This document shows, in pieces, positions 10,008 to 20,509 of a stretch of 64,000 nt of DNA. Positions within the stretch are counted from its first letter, which is position 1. The number at the start of each line of letters is the position of its first letter. This stretch comes from Candidatus Planktophila lacus. GTDB taxonomy: Bacteria; Pseudomonadota; Gammaproteobacteria; Steroidobacterales; Steroidobacteraceae. The stretch covers positions 1-64,000 of the forward strand of contig CALQLF020000003.1 in NCBI GenBank assembly GCA_943331345.2. The letters are read 5' to 3'. The position numbers and the translations under genes are program-made. The notes under the pieces are model-generated. The model did not search any database and had not been told where the DNA came from. It saw only the letters and a program-made list of their open reading frames with translations.

Positions 10008-10871
10008 TCAGTCGTTGTCCGGCTCGAGTGCCGCCGCACGAGCCAGTTCGCGCCGTATGGCTTCTTCGCGCGCTTCGTCGATGGCCATGACGATTTCGTC
10101 CACATTGGTTTCGCTCTCGTCTTTCACGAACACGCCGGTCAACGGCGTTTCGGGGAGCAGCAAACCTTGCTCGAACAGCGCCCACATCTCGTTGGCGTAG
10201 TCCGTTGCCAGGAGTTCCGGCGCGAAGCGGCCTAGCGTTTCGGTGATGTTGCCCACATCCCGCTGGAGCATCGCGAGCGCATTGTTGTTGGCGGCGGCAT
10301 TCACTGCCTGCGGCAGGTCGATGATGACGGGGCCTTCGGGGCCGACCAACACGTTGAATTCGGATAGGTCGCCATGGATGAGGCCGACGCAAAGCATGCG
10401 CACGACCTGACGGATGAGGAACGCGTGGAACTCGCGGGCCTGTTCCGGCGCTAGCTCCACTTCGCCGAGGCGCGGGGCGGAATGGCCTTCGGCGTCCGTG
10501 ACCAGCTCCATGAGCAGCACGCCGCTAAAGAAGCCGAACGGCTGCGGCACGCGTACGCCGGCGGCAACGAGCTGGTACAGCGCGTCTACCTCGGTGTTCT
10601 TCCAGGCGGATTCTTGTTCCTTGCGGCCGTAGCTGGTGCTCTTGGCCATGGCGCGGGCCTGACGGCTGCCGCGCACTTTGCGACCTTCCTGGTATTGCGC
10701 ACGCGCCTGAAAGCTGCGGGTGCCCATGTCCTTGTAGACCTTGGCGCAGCGCACTTCCTTGCCACAGCGGACCACGTAAACGGAAGCTTCCTTGCCGCTT
10801 TTCAGCTGGCGACGCACCTCGTCGATGATGCCGTCATCGAGGAGAACTTGGAGGGCTTCGGGGATACGCAT
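10008..10871 (-). CDS. RIO-type serine/threonine protein kinase
   Basis: An atypical protein kinase of the RIO1 family, a group best known from archaeal and eukaryotic ribosome maturation but also present in many gammaproteobacteria, where the role is poorly defined. The 287-residue protein has the RIO nucleotide-binding loop (GKEASVY, 26-32), the family stretch STSYGRKEQESAW at 79-90, the catalytic HGDLSEFN at 166-173 with its Asp, and the metal-binding IIDLPQA at 183-189 in place of the kinase DFG. All key residues are present, so it is probably active. The C-terminus is acidic (LEPDND). It follows tRNA-Pro and ispB on the same strand, 17 bp from the tRNA. Confidence 0.88.
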   Translation of the reverse strand: MRIPEALQVLLDDGIIDEVRRQLKSGKEASVYVVRCGKEVRCAKVYKDMGTRSFQARAQYQEGRKVRGSRQARAMAKSTSYGRKEQESAWKNTEVDALYQLVAAGVRVPQPFGFFSGVLLMELVTDAEGHSAPRLGEVELAPEQAREFHAFLIRQVVRMLCVGLIHGDLSEFNVLVGPEGPVIIDLPQAVNAAANNNALAMLQRDVGNITETLGRFAPELLATDYANEMWALFEQGLLLPETPLTGVFVKDESETNVDEIVMAIDEAREEAIRRELARAAALEPDND

Positions 10872-10888
10872 GAGGTGGAAGACAAAAG

Positions 10889-10965
10889 TGGTCGGGATGA
10901 CAGGATTTGAACCTGCGACACCTACGTCCCGAACGTAGTGCTCTACCAGGCTGAGCTACATCCCG
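10889..10965 (-). tRNA. tRNA-Pro (anticodon CGG)
   Basis: Read on the minus strand this is a complete cloverleaf: 7-bp acceptor stem (CGGGATG paired with CATCCCG), D-arm AGCTCAGCCTGGTAGAGC, anticodon stem CTACG/CGTAG with loop TTCGGGA (anticodon CGG), and T-arm containing GGTTCAAATCC. The 3' CCA is encoded (TGG on the plus strand at 10889-10891). It lies between ispB and the RIO kinase gene, all on the same strand. No integrase or duplicated tRNA end is seen nearby. Confidence 0.96.
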
Positions 10966-10972
10966 ACTGGGC

Positions 10973-12007
10973 TTACGTGTTGCGGATAACCGCGAACCGT
11001 GCGAGAGCCAACAGCGCTTCTTTATAGGGGGACCCGGGGAGACCCTCCAGCGCAGCTGAGGCCCGCAGTGCCTCGTCTTCAGCGAGCCTCGCAGTATAGG
11101 TCAGACCGCCAGTTGATTCAATCATGGCGGTGATTTCATCCAGATATTCGAGGCCGCCGAACTCGATGGCTTGGCGGATGAGCGCTTGCTGCACGGGCGT
11201 AGCGTGGCGCAGCGCATGGATGAGCGGCAGGGTCGGTTTGCCTTCGGCAAGGTCATCGCCGAGGTTCTTGCCGCGCTCGCCCACGTCGCTACGGTAGTCC
11301 AGTGCATCGTCGACCAACTGAAACGCGTTACCCAAATGCTTGCCATAAGTGGCGAGGGCGCTGCACACCGCCGGACTGGCACCGGCCAGCACGCCGGCCA
11401 CTTCGCCGCCGGCTTCGAACAGGCGGGCGGTCTTGCGGTAAATAACCTCGAAGTAGCGCTCCTCGGTGGTATCCGGGTCGCGCAGGTTCATGAGCTGCAG
11501 CACCTCGCCGGCGGCGATGGTGTTGGTGGCGTCCGCCAGAATGGCCATGATGGCCATACGGTCCAGCTTCACCATCATCTGGAAGGCGCGGCTGTAGAGG
11601 AAATCCCCGACCAGAACGCTGGCGGTGCTGCCGAACACCTCGTTGGCGGTGTCCCGGCCACGGCGCTGGCTGCTTTCGTCCACTACGTCGTCGTGGAGGA
11701 GGGTGGCGGTGTGGATGAACTCGACCAGCGCGGCGGCGCTGGCGTGGTGCTGGCCGGTGTACCCGGCAGCCCGAGCCGCCAGTACTACCAGCAGGGGACG
11801 CAGGCGCTTCCCGCCGGCGCCGATGATGTATTCGGCTATGCTGTTGACCAGCACCACATCCGAGGCCAATTCGGTGCGAATGGCATGGTCGACAGCGGCC
11901 AGGTCCTCCCGGACCGGGGCGCGGATGGCCGCCAAAAGGGTGGCGGGGTCTACCGGGACGCTTCCTTGTGCCTCGGATTGCTGGATGGGTTGGGGGACGG
12001 CGTTCAC
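10973..12007 (-). CDS. ispB: All-trans polyprenyl diphosphate synthase (octaprenyl type)
   Basis: A prenyltransferase that extends farnesyl diphosphate with isopentenyl diphosphate to make the quinone side chain. The 344-residue protein has both aspartate-rich motifs: [10 protein letters not shown] (DDVVD at 106-110) and, near residue 233, [22 protein letters not shown] around 66-73 is the substrate-binding motif. Position next to and divergent from rplU-rpmA is the conserved gammaproteobacterial location of ispB, which favours octaprenyl synthase over shorter-chain relatives; chain length itself cannot be read. An N-terminal extension of about 20 residues rich in Gln and Pro is unremarkable. 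The stop lies 7 bases from the tRNA-Pro gene. Confidence 0.93.
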   Translation of the reverse strand: MNAVPQPIQQSEAQGSVPVDPATLLAAIRAPVREDLAAVDHAIRTELASDVVLVNSIAEYIIGAGGKRLRPLLVVLAARAAGYTGQHHASAAALVEFIHTATLLHDDVVDESSQRRGRDTANEVFGSTASVLVGDFLYSRAFQMMVKLDRMAIMAILADATNTIAAGEVLQLMNLRDPDTTEERYFEVIYRKTARLFEAGGEVAGVLAGASPAVCSALATYGKHLGNAFQLVDDALDYRSDVGERGKNLGDDLAEGKPTLPLIHALRHATPVQQALIRQAIEFGGLEYLDEITAMIESTGGLTYTARLAEDEALRASAALEGLPGSPYKEALLALARFAVIRNT

Positions 12008-12060
12008 CTCTCCATCTTAGCAACCCCCGGGCGGTAGCCCAACCCCGGGGTAGTGCCGAT

Positions 12061-12089
12061 TTGACCCAAGGGCTTGTTCCGATTAAAAT
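12061..12089 (+). promoter_or_regulatory. Sigma-70 promoter of rplU-rpmA
   Basis: TTGACC (12061-12066), a 17-base spacer and TAAAAT (12084-12089) form the best promoter in the window. It lies about 70 bp upstream of rplU, in the divergent gap with ispB, and is oriented for the ribosomal protein genes. Confidence 0.65.
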
Positions 12090-12159
12090 TCCGGGCTCTT
12101 TCCGGGGCCTCCCTTTGGGGCTGGCCTCTTTCCACTGTTTCGCACCAAGGTTCAAGCAC

Positions 12160-12471
12160 ATGTTTGCGGTCATCAACACGGGCGGTAAGCAGTACCGCGT
12201 CAGCGAGGGTACGGTCGTTCGCATCGAGAAACTCGAGGCGGAGGCTGGTGCCACGGTCGAATTCGACCAGGTTCTCCTCGTGGGCGCTGGCGCCGACATC
12301 AAGGTCGGCAAGCCGCTCGTGGCTGGCGCCAAGGTCACGGCCACCGTGGAAGCCCACGGCAAGGCGGACAAGGTCGTCATCGTCAAGTTCCGTCGCCGCA
12401 AGCACTACAAGCGCGAGAAGGGTCACCGCCAGCAGTACACGCTGATCAAGGTCACCGGCATCTCGGCCTAA
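12160..12471 (+). CDS. rplU: 50S ribosomal protein L21
   Basis: L21 binds 23S rRNA in the large ribosomal subunit. The 103-residue product starts [14 protein letters not shown], the canonical L21 N-terminus, and ends with the basic [17 protein letters not shown] tail region. The length matches E. coli L21 exactly, which settles the start at 12160. It is first in the conserved order rplU-rpmA-obgE and is followed 84 bp later by rpmA. Confidence 0.98.
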   Translation: MFAVINTGGKQYRVSEGTVVRIEKLEAEAGATVEFDQVLLVGAGADIKVGKPLVAGAKVTATVEAHGKADKVVIVKFRRRKHYKREKGHRQQYTLIKVTGISA

Positions 12472-12555
12472 ATTCTGCTGCGAGCCCGGTGGCTAAAGGC
12501 TGCCGGGGTTGCGGTTCGGTTTTCCAGTTTTCATGTTTTGAAGGTGTAACAAGCC

Positions 12556-12819
12556 ATGGCACATAAAAAGGCAGGCGGCAGTACCAAGAACGGCCGCGAG
12601 TCGCACAGCAAGCGTCTGGGCGTGAAGAAGTTCGGCGGCGAACACGTGCTCGCCGGCAACATCCTCATCCGCCAGCGCGGCACGCTCTACAAGGCCGGCC
12701 GCAACGTCGGTATCGGCACGGACCACACCTTGTTTGCACTCATCGAGGGCAAGGTGGCGTTCCAGAAGAAGGGCCCTGAACAGCGCACCTTCGTCAGCAT
12801 CGAGCCGCTGGCTGCCTGA
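12556..12819 (+). CDS. rpmA: 50S ribosomal protein L27
   Basis: L27 reaches the peptidyl-transferase centre with its flexible N-terminus. The 87-residue product begins [16 protein letters not shown], the usual L27 start in proteobacteria with no cleavable extension, and contains [13 protein letters not shown]. Length is close to E. coli L27 (85). It is co-transcribed with rplU and is followed by an intrinsic terminator before obgE. Confidence 0.98.
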   Translation: MAHKKAGGSTKNGRESHSKRLGVKKFGGEHVLAGNILIRQRGTLYKAGRNVGIGTDHTLFALIEGKVAFQKKGPEQRTFVSIEPLAA

Positions 12820-12849
12820 GGCAGCTTCAGCAGTTCGCTGCCCGTAGAA

Positions 12850-12871
12850 CCCCGGCCTCGGCCGGGGTTTT
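12850..12871 (+). terminator. Intrinsic terminator after rpmA
   Basis: A perfect GC palindrome (12850-12867, 7-8 bp stem) is followed directly by TTTT. It sits 30 bases after the rpmA stop and 20 bases before obgE, so it probably attenuates read-through from the ribosomal protein genes into the GTPase gene. Confidence 0.75.
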
Positions 12872-12887
12872 GCTTTCCGGAGACTGA

Positions 12888-13913
<1,026 letters not shown>

Positions 13914-13935
13914 CGCGCGCTAGCACTCCAAACGC

Positions 13936-13963
13936 AAAAAAGCCGGCGAAAGCCGGCTTTTTT
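13936..13963. terminator. Bidirectional terminator between obgE and rpsT
   Basis: A run of A, then AGCCGGC, a short GAAA-type loop and GCCGGCT, then a run of T. The symmetry makes it work for both converging genes, obgE on plus and rpsT on minus. Confidence 0.9.
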
Positions 13964-14011
13964 GTGGGCGCCCCGGTTGCACTTGGCAGGCCGGGGTGGG
14001 TGCCGCGCGAA

Positions 14012-14284
14012 TTACTTCGCAGCAGCAGCCTTCTTCGCACCAGCCGCGAGGCGGCTCTTGTAACGAGCAGCAGCATTCTTGTGAATGATGCCCTTGTTGA
14101 CCATGCTGTCGATGACCGGCTGGGCGGCCTTCAGGGCAGCAGCGGCGTCTTCCGGCTTGCCGGCGTCGAGGGCGGCACGCACCTTCTTGATGGCGGTGCG
14201 CATGCGCGAGCGCTGCGTCATGTTATGGGCCCGGCGCTTCACTGCCTGGCTGGCGCGCTTCTCGGCAGACTTGATATTGGCCAA
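14012..14284 (-). CDS. rpsT: 30S ribosomal protein S20
   Basis: S20 binds 16S rRNA in the small subunit. The family N-terminus [11 protein letters not shown] is matched by codons TTG GCC AAT ATC AAG..., so translation starts at TTG 14284, giving 90 residues. GGAG lies a few bases upstream. A UUG start is known for E. coli rpsT, where it matters for autoregulation. The sequence is rich in Lys, Arg and Ala ([18 protein letters not shown]), as expected, and ends AKKAAAAK. It is divergent from murJ and converges on obgE. Confidence 0.95.
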   Translation of the reverse strand: MANIKSAEKRASQAVKRRAHNMTQRSRMRTAIKKVRAALDAGKPEDAAAALKAAQPVIDSMVNKGIIHKNAAARYKSRLAAGAKKAAAAK

Positions 14285-14360
14285 GGGAAACTCCGCAAAA
14301 AACTGTGCAAGAAAACGTTTGTTCTGTAAGTGGCCCCGAAACCGGGTCCACTTGGAGCCG

Positions 14361-14392
14361 CATATGGTGCCCGTGAGCGGTGTTTTTGTCAA
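14361..14392 (-). promoter_or_regulatory. Putative rpsT promoter
   Basis: A perfect TTGACA (minus strand, 14392-14387) is followed after 17-20 bases by a weak CATATG/CACCAT -10. It lies about 75 bp upstream of the TTG start of rpsT in the 212-bp divergent gap with murJ. Confidence 0.4.
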
Positions 14393-14496
14393 CGGCTATA
14401 GGTGTTTAGCCTCAAGTGCGCCCAAGGGGCCGGGGCTTGCTGCGCTGCCCACTTGGCTTCGCCTCGGTGGCCCGGCACGGGTAGACTGCCAACCCC

Positions 14497-16089
14497 ATGA
14501 GTGTGCTGCGCAATACCTCGCTGGTCGGGGCCATGACCTTTCTTTCCCGGCTCTCCGGCATGGTGCGGGACCAGGTCTACTCGGTCATGTTTGGCGCGGG
14601 GCCGCTCATGGACGCCTTTTTGGTGGCCTTCAAGATCCCGAATTTTCTCCGCCGCATCACCGGCGAGGGGGCTTTCAGTCAGGCCTTCGTGCCGGTGGTC
14701 TCGGAATATAGGCATCAGAAGTCCGAAGAGGAGCAGCGGGAACTCATCGCCGGGGTCATGGGCACCTTTGGCGTGGTTTTGGCCGGTATTACGGCCATCG
14801 GTGTCATCGCGGCGCCGCTGGTCATCATGCTGTTCGCCCCGGGGTTCGATACGGGCGGCGAACGGCATGAACTGGCCATCGACATGCTCCGCTGGACCTT
14901 CCCGTACATCTTCTTTATTTCCCTGACGGCGCTGGCTGGCGGCGTGGTGAACAGCTACGGCCGCTTCGGTGCCGCCGCCTTCAATTCGGTGCTGCTGAAC
15001 TTGGTGATGATCGTGTCGGCCTCGTATGTGGCGCCACGCTGCGAACGTCCAGGTATAGCGCTGGCGGTGGGCGTCTTCATCGCCGGCGTGGTGCAACTGG
15101 CCATGCAGTTATGGGGCCTGAAGCGGCTCGGGCTGCTGCGGCGCCCGCAGTTTTCGCTGCTGCACGAAGGCGTGCGGCGGGTTGGGAAACTGATGTTGCC
15201 GGGCATTTTCGGTAGTTCCGTGGCGCAAATCTCCCTGCTGCTGGACACCTGGATTGCCTCGTTTCTGGTCACCGGTAGCATTGGCTGGATGTACTACGCC
15301 GACCGGCTCGTGGAATTTCCGATGGGCGTGTTCTCCATCGCGCTGGCCACCGTCATTCTGCCGGGCCTGTCGGCGCACTACGCGGCGCAGAGTGGCGAGC
15401 GCTTCAACACCATGCTGGACTGGGCACTGCGCATGGTGTTTCTGGTGACGGTGCCGGCGGCGGTGGGTTTGTTCACGCTCGCCGGGCCTTTGTGCGCCAC
15501 CATTTACGGCTACGGCAAGTTCCACAGCCAAGACGTCGTCATGGCGTCGTACGCGCTCATGACCTACTCGGTGGGCTTGCTGGCGTTCAGCCTGGTGAAG
15601 GTGCTGGCGCCCGGGTATTTCGCTCGACAGGACACCAAAACGCCCGTTCGGGTCGGCATCATCTCGCTGTCCACGAACATGGGTTTCAACCTGTTGGTGG
15701 TGGTGCCATACGCCTATTTCGGCGGTACCGCGCCGCACGCTTTGCTGGCCCTGTCGACCGGCATTGGCGCCTATGTGAATTGCCTCCTGCTATGGCGGGG
15801 GCTGCGCCGACAGGGCGTGTACCGCCCGGCCATGGCGCGCTGGCGCAAGTTGGCGCTGCAGTTAGTGCTGGCCAACGTGGCCATGGGCTTGTTCCTCTGG
15901 TGGTCAGCGGGCTCCTGGGCAACCTGGATGGAGTGGCACTGGTCCGCGCGTGTGCTGCGCCTGGCGCTCTGTGTGGTCGGTGGCATGGGTCTTTATGCCG
16001 GCGTGCTCTGGGTGACGGGGCTCCGTCCGCGAGACCTCAGGATGCCGGCCCCCGAGCCTCTGCCCGCGTCGCCTGCGCAGGTACAATAA
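14497..16089 (+). CDS. murJ: Lipid II flippase MurJ
   Basis: MurJ flips the peptidoglycan precursor lipid II across the inner membrane. The 530-residue protein is hydrophobic with about 14 membrane segments, and shows the MVF-family N-terminus TFLSRLSGMVRDQVYSVMFGAG and the RRITGEGAFSQAFVPV motif that lines the central cavity. Length agrees with E. coli MurJ (511). It opens the murJ-ribF-ileS-lspA-ispH run; ribF starts only 4 bases after its stop. Confidence 0.95.
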   Translation: MSVLRNTSLVGAMTFLSRLSGMVRDQVYSVMFGAGPLMDAFLVAFKIPNFLRRITGEGAFSQAFVPVVSEYRHQKSEEEQRELIAGVMGTFGVVLAGITAIGVIAAPLVIMLFAPGFDTGGERHELAIDMLRWTFPYIFFISLTALAGGVVNSYGRFGAAAFNSVLLNLVMIVSASYVAPRCERPGIALAVGVFIAGVVQLAMQLWGLKRLGLLRRPQFSLLHEGVRRVGKLMLPGIFGSSVAQISLLLDTWIASFLVTGSIGWMYYADRLVEFPMGVFSIALATVILPGLSAHYAAQSGERFNTMLDWALRMVFLVTVPAAVGLFTLAGPLCATIYGYGKFHSQDVVMASYALMTYSVGLLAFSLVKVLAPGYFARQDTKTPVRVGIISLSTNMGFNLLVVVPYAYFGGTAPHALLALSTGIGAYVNCLLLWRGLRRQGVYRPAMARWRKLALQLVLANVAMGLFLWWSAGSWATWMEWHWSARVLRLALCVVGGMGLYAGVLWVTGLRPRDLRMPAPEPLPASPAQVQ

Positions 16090-16093
16090 CGCG

Positions 16094-17044
16094 ATGGAAA
16101 TTCTGCGCGGCCCGGCGGGACTCGCGCCCGTGACGGGCGCGTCTGTCGTGGCCATTGGTAACTTCGACGGCGTCCACCTCGGCCATCAGGCCCTGGTGGC
16201 GGCTGTGCTGGAAGCAACGGCGCAAGGCGGTGGTACCCCTACCGTGCTGACCTTCGAGCCCCACCCGCGTGAAGTGTTGGCCCGTGCCGCCCATCGCGGC
16301 GTCACGGAGGTTCCCGCCCGCCTGCAACGCCTGCGCGAAAAAGTGCCGGTACTGGCGGCCCTTGGTGTGCAGCGCTTGGTGGTGGCGCGCTTCAATGACC
16401 GCCTGCGTATACAAGCGCCTGCCGAATTTGTGGAAAGTTTTCTGGTGGAGTTGCTGCTCGTCCGGCATTTGGTCGTGGGCGAGGGCTTCCGCTTCGGGCA
16501 TCGGGGTGCGGGCACCGTAGACACCTTGCGGGAGGTCGGCGCCCGTTGTGGCTTCACCGTGCAGGCCGTGCCGTTGGTATCGCTGCAAGGGGTAGCCGTG
16601 TCCAGCACTACCGTGCGCGAAGCACTGGACGCCGGTAACCTGCCGTTTGCGGCGCAGTTGCTTGGGCGGTCCTATGCGGTGACCGCGCGTGTGCAGCGAG
16701 GCAAGCAGTTGGGGCGTACCTTGGGTTACCCCACGCTGAATTTGCGGTTGCATCGTCGGCGGGTGCCGTTGGGTGGCATCTTCGCGGTGCGGGTCACGGG
16801 CGGCGGCTTGGAGCATTGGCCCGGTGTGGCCTCGCTCGGCACGCGGCCGACGGTGGACGTCGACGGCGAAGTTCTCCTCGAAGTGCATCTGTTCGACTGG
16901 CAGGGAGACCTGTACGGTGCGCATGTGACGGTGGAGTTCGTGGCTTGGCAGCGGCCGGAACTGCGTTTCGAGAGTCTCGAGGCGCTGGTGCTGCAGATGA
17001 ACGAAGATGCTGCCGAGGCGCGGCGCCGGTTGGCGGCCGCCTGA
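16094..17044 (+). CDS. ribF: Bifunctional riboflavin kinase / FAD synthetase
   Basis: RibF phosphorylates riboflavin to FMN and adenylylates FMN to FAD. The 316-residue protein has the nucleotidyltransferase signature GNFDGVHLGHQAL near residues 22-34, VVGEGFRFGHRGAGTV near 130-145 and VSSTTVREAL near 170, then the kinase domain with GRTLGYPTLNL near 213-223. Both domains are present and the length is normal. No FMN riboswitch is seen. It is translationally close to murJ upstream, with ileS 25 bp downstream. Confidence 0.96.
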   Translation: MEILRGPAGLAPVTGASVVAIGNFDGVHLGHQALVAAVLEATAQGGGTPTVLTFEPHPREVLARAAHRGVTEVPARLQRLREKVPVLAALGVQRLVVARFNDRLRIQAPAEFVESFLVELLLVRHLVVGEGFRFGHRGAGTVDTLREVGARCGFTVQAVPLVSLQGVAVSSTTVREALDAGNLPFAAQLLGRSYAVTARVQRGKQLGRTLGYPTLNLRLHRRRVPLGGIFAVRVTGGGLEHWPGVASLGTRPTVDVDGEVLLEVHLFDWQGDLYGAHVTVEFVAWQRPELRFESLEALVLQMNEDAAEARRRLAAA

Positions 17045-17069
17045 AGCTCAAGGTTGACGAGGAACTGAA

Positions 17070-19955
17070 GTGGATTACAAGACGACAGTGAACCTGCCCC
17101 AAACCGGCTTTCCTATGAAGGCCGACCTGGCCAACCGGGAGCCTGCGCAACAGGCTTGGTGGGCGGAGCAGGGCATTTATGCGCGCCAGCGTGCCCAGGC
17201 GAAGGCTGAAGGCCGCCCGCAGTTCGTGCTGATGGATGGCCCGCCGTATGCCAACGGCACCATCCACATTGGCCACGCCGTCAACAAGGTGCTGAAAGAC
17301 ATCATCGTGAAGTCGCGCTCCATGGCCGGCTTCGATGCGCCCTATGTGCCAGGCTGGGACTGCCATGGCTTGCCCATCGAGCACCAGGTAGAGAAGACCC
17401 ACGGCCGCGTTGGCGCCAAGCTCGACGCCAAGGCGTTCCGGGCTGCCTGCCGTGAATACGCTGCCAAGCAGGTGGCGGGGCAGAGCGTCGATTTCCAGCG
17501 CCTTGGTGTGCTCGGCGATTGGGATAACCCGTACTTGACGATGGCGCCTGGCTTCGAAGCCGCGCAGTTGCGGGCCTTCGCGAAGATTCTCGACAACGGC
17601 CACGTGGTGAAAGGCTTCAAGCCCGTGCATTGGTGCCTGGATTGCCGCAGTTCGCTTGCCGAAGCGGAAGTGGAATACGAAGACCGCACCAGCCCGTCCA
17701 TCGATGTGCTGTATGCGGTGGTCGACGGCGCGGATTTAGCGCAGCGCTTTGGTTTGGCAACTGCCGTGGCAGACGCCAATGTGGTCATTTGGACCACCAC
17801 TCCGTGGACGTTACCCGCCAGCCAAGCCGTGACGCTGGGCGCTGAGTTGGCCTATGTGCTGGCGCGGCTTGCCGATGGCAGGCTGGTCGTGGTGGCAGAA
17901 GAATTGTTGGGTGGTGTCACCGGGCGTGCTGCCAAGGAAGTCGCTAGCAAGCTCGCTCCTACAGCAGAAGTAACGGCGGCGGAAGTGCTCGCGCGCGCCA
18001 CTGGCGCGCAACTCGAAGGGCTGCAGTTGCATCACCCGTTCCTTGAGCGAGTGGTGCCTGTCCTGCTGGGTGACCATGTCACGCTCGACGCCGGCACTGG
18101 CTGCGTGCACACCGCGCCGGGCCACGGCATGGAAGACTTTCAGGTAGGCCAGAAGTATGGCTTGTCTGTCGATAACCCGGTGGCTGGTGATGGCCGGTTC
18201 GTGGAAGGCACGTTGTACGTGGCTGGCCAGAAGGTGTTTGAAGCGAACGCGGGCATCGTTGAACTGCTTCGCGAGCGTAGTCGCTTGCTGGCGTATGCGC
18301 CCTACCACCACAGCTACCCGCATTGCTGGCGTCACAAGACGCCGCTCATTTTCCGGGCCACGCCGCAGTGGTTCATCAGCATGGAGAAGCAGGGCCTGCG
18401 TACTGGTGCGCTCGAAGGCATCACGCAGGTGGCGTGGACGCCGGCGTGGGGCCAGAACCGCATCACGGCCATGATCGCCAATCGCCCGGACTGGTGCGTC
18501 TCGCGCCAGCGTACGTGGGGAGTGCCCATTCCGCTGTTCACGCATCGGCTCACCGGCGAACTGCATCCGCGCACGCAGGAGCTCATTGCTACCGTGGCTG
18601 ACCGCGTTGCCGTTCACGGCATCGACGCTTGGTTCGACCTCGATCCAGCCGAGTTGCTGGGCGCGGAGGCAGCGGACTACGACAAGTCGAAGGACGTGAT
18701 GGACGTCTGGGTGGACAGCGGCGTGGTGCATCACTGCATCCCGTATTTGTTCCCCGGCATGCCCGAAGTGGCGGACCTTTACCTCGAAGGTTCGGACCAG
18801 CACCGTGGCTGGTTCCATTCCTCGCTGCTCACTTCGGTGGCCATGCATGGTCGCCCGCCTTACCGCGGCGTGCTGACGCACGGCTTTGTGGTGGACGACA
18901 AGGGTCGCAAGATGTCGAAGAGCCTCGGCAACGTGGTGCTGCCGCAGAAGGTGGTGGGTACGTTGGGTGCGGATGTGCTGCGTCTGTGGGTGGCAGCTAC
19001 TGACTACAGTAACGAGATGGGTGCGTCGGACCAGATTCTGACGCGCACGGCGGATTCCTACCGTCGTATTCGTAACACTGTGCGCTTCTTGCTGGGCAAC
19101 CTCACAGGCTTCACGCCGGCTACGGACAGCGTGCCGGCCGCAGAGTTGGTCGCCATCGATGCTTGGGCGCTTGGTCGTACAGCAGCGCTGCAGGCAGAGA
19201 TTCAGGCGGCTTACCAAACCTACCAGTTCCACCAGATCTACCAGCAGTTGCATCAGTTCTGCGTGGTGGATCTTGGCGGCTTCTGGTTGGACATCATCAA
19301 GGACCGTCTCTACACCACACCCGCTAGCAGCCTGGCGCGTCGTTCTGCGCAGACGGTGATGTACCACCTGCTCGAAGCCATGGTGCGGTGGTTGGCGCCC
19401 ATCACGAGTTTCACCGCCGAAGAAATCTGGAAGTTCCTGCCGGCACCTGCCACAGGCGAGTCGCGGGCGGAGAGCGTGTTCCTCACCACTTGGTATGAGT
19501 TGCCGGTGGCCGCGGGTGCCGTTGCAGCGGAGACAATGCCGCAATGGGATGCAGTCGTTGCGCTCAAGTCCGCGGTGGCAGCGCCCATCGAGGCACTTCG
19601 GGCCGCGGGACAACTGGGTTCTGGTCTCGAGGCTGAAGTGGACCTCTATGTGAATGACGCCGTGTTCGAAGGCCTCGGTGGATTGGGAGGTGCCGGTGAC
19701 GAACTTCGCTTCGTGCTTATCACCAGCGCCGCCCGCTTGCATCCGCTGGCCGCTGCGCCTGAAGGCGCCACGGCAGCGAAGCTGGAAGGCAGCGCCGGCG
19801 AGTTGCGTATCGTGGTGACGCCGAGTACGGCACCCAAGTGCGTCCGTTGCTGGCACCGCCGTGCGGATATCGGGATGCATCCAGAACATCCGGAGCTCTG
19901 CGGACGTTGTGTCGGCAACCTCGCCGGCGCAGGAGAGACGAGGGTTTGGGCATGA
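17070..19955 (+). CDS. ileS: Isoleucyl-tRNA synthetase
   Basis: Charges tRNA-Ile with isoleucine and edits misactivated valine. The 961-residue class I enzyme has the HIGH motif in [12 protein letters not shown] near 57-67, [10 protein letters not shown] and [12 protein letters not shown] in the editing domain, and KMSKS at 614-618. A C-terminal zinc site is formed by CVRCW and CGRCV. GTG 17070 is the assigned start. The editing domain contains about 12 extra residues compared with E. coli IleS, including VASKLAPT at 291-298, and the DNA for those residues (17940-17963) is a REP palindrome. The stop overlaps the lspA start (ATGA). Confidence 0.96.
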   Translation: MDYKTTVNLPQTGFPMKADLANREPAQQAWWAEQGIYARQRAQAKAEGRPQFVLMDGPPYANGTIHIGHAVNKVLKDIIVKSRSMAGFDAPYVPGWDCHGLPIEHQVEKTHGRVGAKLDAKAFRAACREYAAKQVAGQSVDFQRLGVLGDWDNPYLTMAPGFEAAQLRAFAKILDNGHVVKGFKPVHWCLDCRSSLAEAEVEYEDRTSPSIDVLYAVVDGADLAQRFGLATAVADANVVIWTTTPWTLPASQAVTLGAELAYVLARLADGRLVVVAEELLGGVTGRAAKEVASKLAPTAEVTAAEVLARATGAQLEGLQLHHPFLERVVPVLLGDHVTLDAGTGCVHTAPGHGMEDFQVGQKYGLSVDNPVAGDGRFVEGTLYVAGQKVFEANAGIVELLRERSRLLAYAPYHHSYPHCWRHKTPLIFRATPQWFISMEKQGLRTGALEGITQVAWTPAWGQNRITAMIANRPDWCVSRQRTWGVPIPLFTHRLTGELHPRTQELIATVADRVAVHGIDAWFDLDPAELLGAEAADYDKSKDVMDVWVDSGVVHHCIPYLFPGMPEVADLYLEGSDQHRGWFHSSLLTSVAMHGRPPYRGVLTHGFVVDDKGRKMSKSLGNVVLPQKVVGTLGADVLRLWVAATDYSNEMGASDQILTRTADSYRRIRNTVRFLLGNLTGFTPATDSVPAAELVAIDAWALGRTAALQAEIQAAYQTYQFHQIYQQLHQFCVVDLGGFWLDIIKDRLYTTPASSLARRSAQTVMYHLLEAMVRWLAPITSFTAEEIWKFLPAPATGESRAESVFLTTWYELPVAAGAVAAETMPQWDAVVALKSAVAAPIEALRAAGQLGSGLEAEVDLYVNDAVFEGLGGLGGAGDELRFVLITSAARLHPLAAAPEGATAAKLEGSAGELRIVVTPSTAPKCVRCWHRRADIGMHPEHPELCGRCVGNLAGAGETRVWA
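17940..17963. repeat. REP palindrome inside ileS
   Basis: The 24 bases differ at two positions from the REP at 27643-27666 (GTCGCGAGCAAGCTCGCTCC then CACA). They are read in frame as VASKLAPT, residues 291-298 of IleS, in the editing domain, at a place where the protein is about 12 residues longer than E. coli IleS. Confidence 0.75.
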
Positions 19956-20509
19956 GTGAAAAAGATAACCCCTTGCTGGAGGGCGTGTTGACGGACCCCG
20001 TCGAGACGGTGCGCCGCCAACTGATGTCGGGCAGCAATGCCTTACCCTTGCTGTGGTTGTCTTTGTTCGTGGTGTTGTTGGACCAGGCGACGAAGCTGTG
20101 GATTGTCGCGGTATTCCGTCTTTATGAGCGCCTGCCCGTGGTGCCGGTGCTGGAGATTACGCGCTTGCACAACACTGGTGCGGCCTTCAGTTTTCTGGCG
20201 GATGCCGGTGGCTGGCAGCATTGGTTTTTCGTTGGCTTGGCAGTGTTGGTCAGCGTCGGCATTACTGCGTGGCTGCGCCAACTAGACCCGCGTCAGCAGC
20301 CGCTGGTGTGTGTCGGTTTGGCCTCTATCCTCGGTGGTGCCATCGGTAATGTCATCGACCGCCTGCTACATGGACACGTGGTCGATTTCATCCATTTCCA
20401 CTGGGCCGACCACTGGTTCCCCGCGTTCAACGTGGCCGACATTGCCATCACGACGGGTGCGGGGTTGCTGATTCTGGATGCCTTGCTGGAAGGGCGTCGC
20501 AAGTCATGA
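19952..20509 (+). CDS. lspA: Lipoprotein signal peptidase II
   Basis: Inner-membrane aspartic peptidase that removes signal peptides from lipoproteins. ATG 19952 overlaps the ileS stop. The 185-residue protein has a cytoplasmic N-terminal extension of about 25 residues before the first membrane segment, somewhat longer than usual; four membrane segments follow. Catalytic motifs are seen: [25 protein letters not shown] with the first Asp, and FNVADIAI with the second Asp. No fkpB (slpA) follows; the next gene, ispH, overlaps by ATGA. Confidence 0.96.
   Translation: MSEKDNPLLEGVLTDPVETVRRQLMSGSNALPLLWLSLFVVLLDQATKLWIVAVFRLYERLPVVPVLEITRLHNTGAAFSFLADAGGWQHWFFVGLAVLVSVGITAWLRQLDPRQQPLVCVGLASILGGAIGNVIDRLLHGHVVDFIHFHWADHWFPAFNVADIAITTGAGLLILDALLEGRRKS

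Noticed and set aside
10889-10965. tRNA-Pro and tRNA-Thr as integration sites
   Set aside because: No integrase, no duplicated tRNA 3' end and no change in gene style is seen near either tRNA.
16094-17044. An FMN riboswitch before ribF
   Set aside because: Only 4 bases separate murJ and ribF and no FMN-box structure can be placed there.
17811-19889. A 692-codon open frame antisense to ileS
   Set aside because: It is a shadow of a GC-rich gene. The ileS strand has all synthetase motifs, while the antisense product is rich in His, Arg and Gln with no recognisable domain.
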